Assembly (NCBI GenBank): GCA_905221615.1
Contig: CAJNDT010006021.1
Span: forward strand, 1-64,000
Origin: Symbiodinium sp. CCMP2592
Taxonomy: Eukaryota; Sar; Dinophyceae; Suessiales; Symbiodiniaceae
Direction: 5' to 3'
DNA: 64,000 nucleotides
Shown here: positions 61,975-64,000 of the stretch, piece after piece
Layout of the letters: every line of letters starts with the position of its first letter
How positions within the stretch are numbered: the first letter of the stretch is position 1
Notes under the pieces: model-generated
Seen by the model: only the letters and a program-made list of their open reading frames with translations
The model's database searches: none
What the model was told of the DNA's origin: nothing
Made by a program: the position numbers and the translations under genes

Positions 61975-62190
61975 GCTTCGTACCCCAAAGCCTGAGCCCT
62001 AAACCCCAATACACTAAACCCCATTATAATTATAAAAAGTATAAAGTCAGATCAGGTGTAGAGCACCTACGAACAACAGGGCAAATCAATGCGGTTGCAG
62101 AAGAAACCCGTAACCAAAAGCCCTAAGCTCAGATTCTTAATTCCACTAACCCCCTAAACCCTAAGCCCAAACTCACCTTAAACCCTAAAA
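61975..62190. repeat. Scattered CCCTAAA-type telomere-like words
   Basis: aaccccaatacactaaaccc, cccctaaaccctaagccc and ttaaaccctaaaag occur after the RCC1-like gene. Too broken to be a true telomere tract. Confidence 0.4.
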
Positions 62191-62411
62191 GCCAGACATC
62201 CAAGGCAGATGGAGCCGACCCTGTACCCGTACCATTCCGGTATGAAGTTGCGGCCTTGGAGATGGGCAAGACCGCTGTTTTCGTACCGAATGCGATCGGC
62301 AGCACTGTTGATGCCATGACAATGTAATGAGGCCCCACTGCTGCAGATAATTCTGTAATTCATCGTAAGGCCCTAAGGCCCAAACCCTGAACCCGCAACC
62401 CTTAAAACCGT

Positions 62412-62736
62412 TCTCAGGTCCCAGACGTTGGGGGCCCTGCTTGTGGGCAACTGCCACAAGGTTTGGCGCGGCAAGAATGCTGCCCTGGTGTGGGAGGTGA
62501 CTCGTTTCAAGTTTTGCTTGACTTGGCTTGGTTGTTTGTGCATCGGAAGTGCTTTTACATCCAGCATGCGGGCTGCCAGCTATCAGGTCGAGTTTACGGA
62601 GGAGCCCCCAAAGATCCAAGTGCGCAAGCCCAAAGTGTACACGCTGTGTAACTTCATGATTCCAAAGAAATCCTGGGTTCTCGTGCAGAAGGCCCCGTGG
62701 CAACTTGTCCAAACATTGACTGACATGTCTGATTAG
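62412..62736 (+). CDS. Exon(s) of an unrecognised protein
   Basis: TLGALLVGNCHKVWRGKNAA, LVWEVTRFKFCLT at 62420-62525, then VEFTEEPPKIQVRKPKVYTL and SWVLVQKAPWQLVQTL to about 62720. One continuous frame, though an intron between the two parts is possible. Plus strand, upstream of the final exon. Confidence 0.4.
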
Positions 62737-62739
62737 GTC

Positions 62740-63303
62740 GAGGTCTTTTGTCGGCATGCCAGCGTTGGTTGCACTAAGATCATGCTGGACAGATTCAATT
62801 CTCAGATTGGCATTGGGTTGGCGATTGCATCGCTGACGCACGACTTTTGCAAAGTCTCAGCGTTGTCCGAACCCTACTAGGCGCTTAGGCTTGAAAGTTA
62901 AAGGTTTCGGTTCTTAGGATGGGCCCAAACAGTAGCCACCCGGTGTTGCTTGGACGGACACGACGCAGAGTCTTTCTCATGCTGCCCGGGACTCTTTACA
63001 TTTTCCTTTTCGTCTCGGCACATTTTAAATCCGTTACCGTTATCTGCTTGCCTTGTCCTGACGAGGTCTGGGTTATGTAGCTATTAAAAGTCGAAGTGTA
63101 GGTTTGCAGCATAACATTATGTATCAGCATGTGATGTGTTTATAGCCCGATATATGGTGTAGCCTGGTATACGGCAGCAGATGACTGGCTGTTTGTGAGT
63201 GTCTTGCTGGCAGTTCAGTGTCAGACAAAACAAAATCACATCACACGGTGACAGTGACAGCCTTGGGAGTTTGGGTAGGGAATGCGCCAGCATTTATTAC
63301 TAG
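62740..63303. other. Probable intron or intergenic DNA
   Basis: No frame of good composition. The right end has an acceptor-like tattactag before the exon that runs to the window edge. Confidence 0.4.
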
Positions 63304-64000
63304 GCAACTGCTGCCATTGTTGTCAAGCGGAGCGGTAAGCTGCTGCACAGTGCAAGTTTCTTAAAGGTCGAAGTTGCAGGTGGATGGTATGCCAATCTCA
63401 AAGACCGTCGAGAATCTCTCCGAGGACGGATTGTTTTTTACAGTGTGAAGCCTGAGCCTCAACCACCGGCCCTTGCATGCAAACAGGACAGTGAGGAGCA
63501 CAAGGAGCCCGTGACAGAGACCAATAAAGCCTCGGCAGCCCCAAGAAAGTCAGCACTGAAGAAGAAAGCCAAATTCAAAGCAACCAAGGAATCGGAACAG
63601 GAAGAGGAGAAGGGAGAGGAGGGTGGGAGCCAAGTTGCAGAGGATGATGATGAGGGACAGGACGAGGAGAAGGCAGCTCCCTGCAGACCGAAAAGAAAGC
63701 GATCAAAAGGCAACCGCCAATGCAACCCAGTGCAAGAGGAGCCACAGGAAGAAAAGGAGGTCAAGGAGGAGGAGCCCAAGGCAAAAAAACCCAAAGCCCC
63801 GATGAAAAAGCCAGCAAATTCAAAGAAGAAGCGCCAGGACTTAGAGGCAGCAGAGGAGTACGAGGAAGAAGGCTTGGTATTCGAGAATGAAACGTGGCCT
63901 GAATGCGACGAGGATCGTGGCTTGATGAAGCGACCCGCAGCAAAAGTCCAGGCGAAGAGTGCGAGAGCGAAGGAGGATGCACAGGACGACCAGGAATCCC
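63304..64000 (+). CDS. Lys/Glu-rich protein with MKRPAA motif, exon open to the window edge (3' partial)
   Basis: One frame is open from 63304 (just after TAG 63301-63303, whose AG can serve as acceptor) to the last base, 232 codons. It starts ATAAIVVKRSGKLLHSASFL, WYANLKDRRESLRGRIVFY, a compact folded-looking part. A long charged region follows with alternating acidic (EQEEEKGEEGG) and basic blocks (PKRKRSKG, KAKKPKAPMKKP) and MKRPAAKVQAKS near 63930. The composition fits a nuclear or chromatin-associated protein. It is probably the continuation of the exon at 62.4 kb. The single frame over 697 bases in an otherwise broken region supports coding. Confidence 0.6.

Overview
The window looks like nuclear DNA of a dinoflagellate, probably a Symbiodiniaceae-type alga. 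The evidence is proteins starting or carrying MKRPAA (26.9 kb, 63.9 kb), an RCC1-like 'DGSVVTWG / GGDSSAVQ' repeat protein, a protein with a DUF7869-like 'GHSHEDIDQ' core, TTTAGGG-type repeat tracts, intron-rich genes in same-strand runs, many simple repeats, and large protein-coding retroelements. No bacterial operons, rRNA or tRNA genes were recognised. Family names come from motifs read by eye; no database search was possible.

Region 1 (1-21.9 kb) is retroelement. A non-LTR (LINE-like) polyprotein fills 1-9786 in one open frame whose start lies before the window. Its order is: a repeated N-terminal region with hydrophobic segments, RNase H, AP-type endonuclease, reverse transcriptase, zinc fingers. 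It ends in a (GAGT)n tail and abuts, in mid-RT, a Ty1/copia-type element. That element keeps RT and RNase H and is followed by about 10 kb of extra coding sequence in three long frames. One carries a CCHC zinc knuckle and zinc ribbons; the last carries a Tpt1/KptA-like RNA 2'-phosphotransferase (ADP-ribosyltransferase-fold) domain.

Region 2 (21.9-28.1 kb) is mostly non-coding: (AGT)n, an in-frame minisatellite, a Lys-rich MKRPAA gene, a CG-rich 12-bp repeat and a 58-bp triplication.

Region 3 (28.1-49.5 kb) is a plus-strand gene with a DUF7869-like core. Its first recognised exon is split by a 16.2-kb insertion (28306-44529). The insertion has imperfect terminal inverted repeats starting CCT and a CG duplication at each side. 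All genes I can see inside it are intron-rich and on the minus strand, including one with 'LHGDEGRGR' and 'RPKVH' motifs that may be its transposase.

Region 4 (49.5-64 kb) holds satellite-like inverted repeats, then a series of plus-strand exons of unrecognised protein(s), a Cys/His-rich reading frame, the RCC1-like gene, and a Lys/Glu-rich exon running off the end. Exon edges are estimates from reading frame and nearby AG/GT, and dinoflagellate splice sites are often non-canonical.
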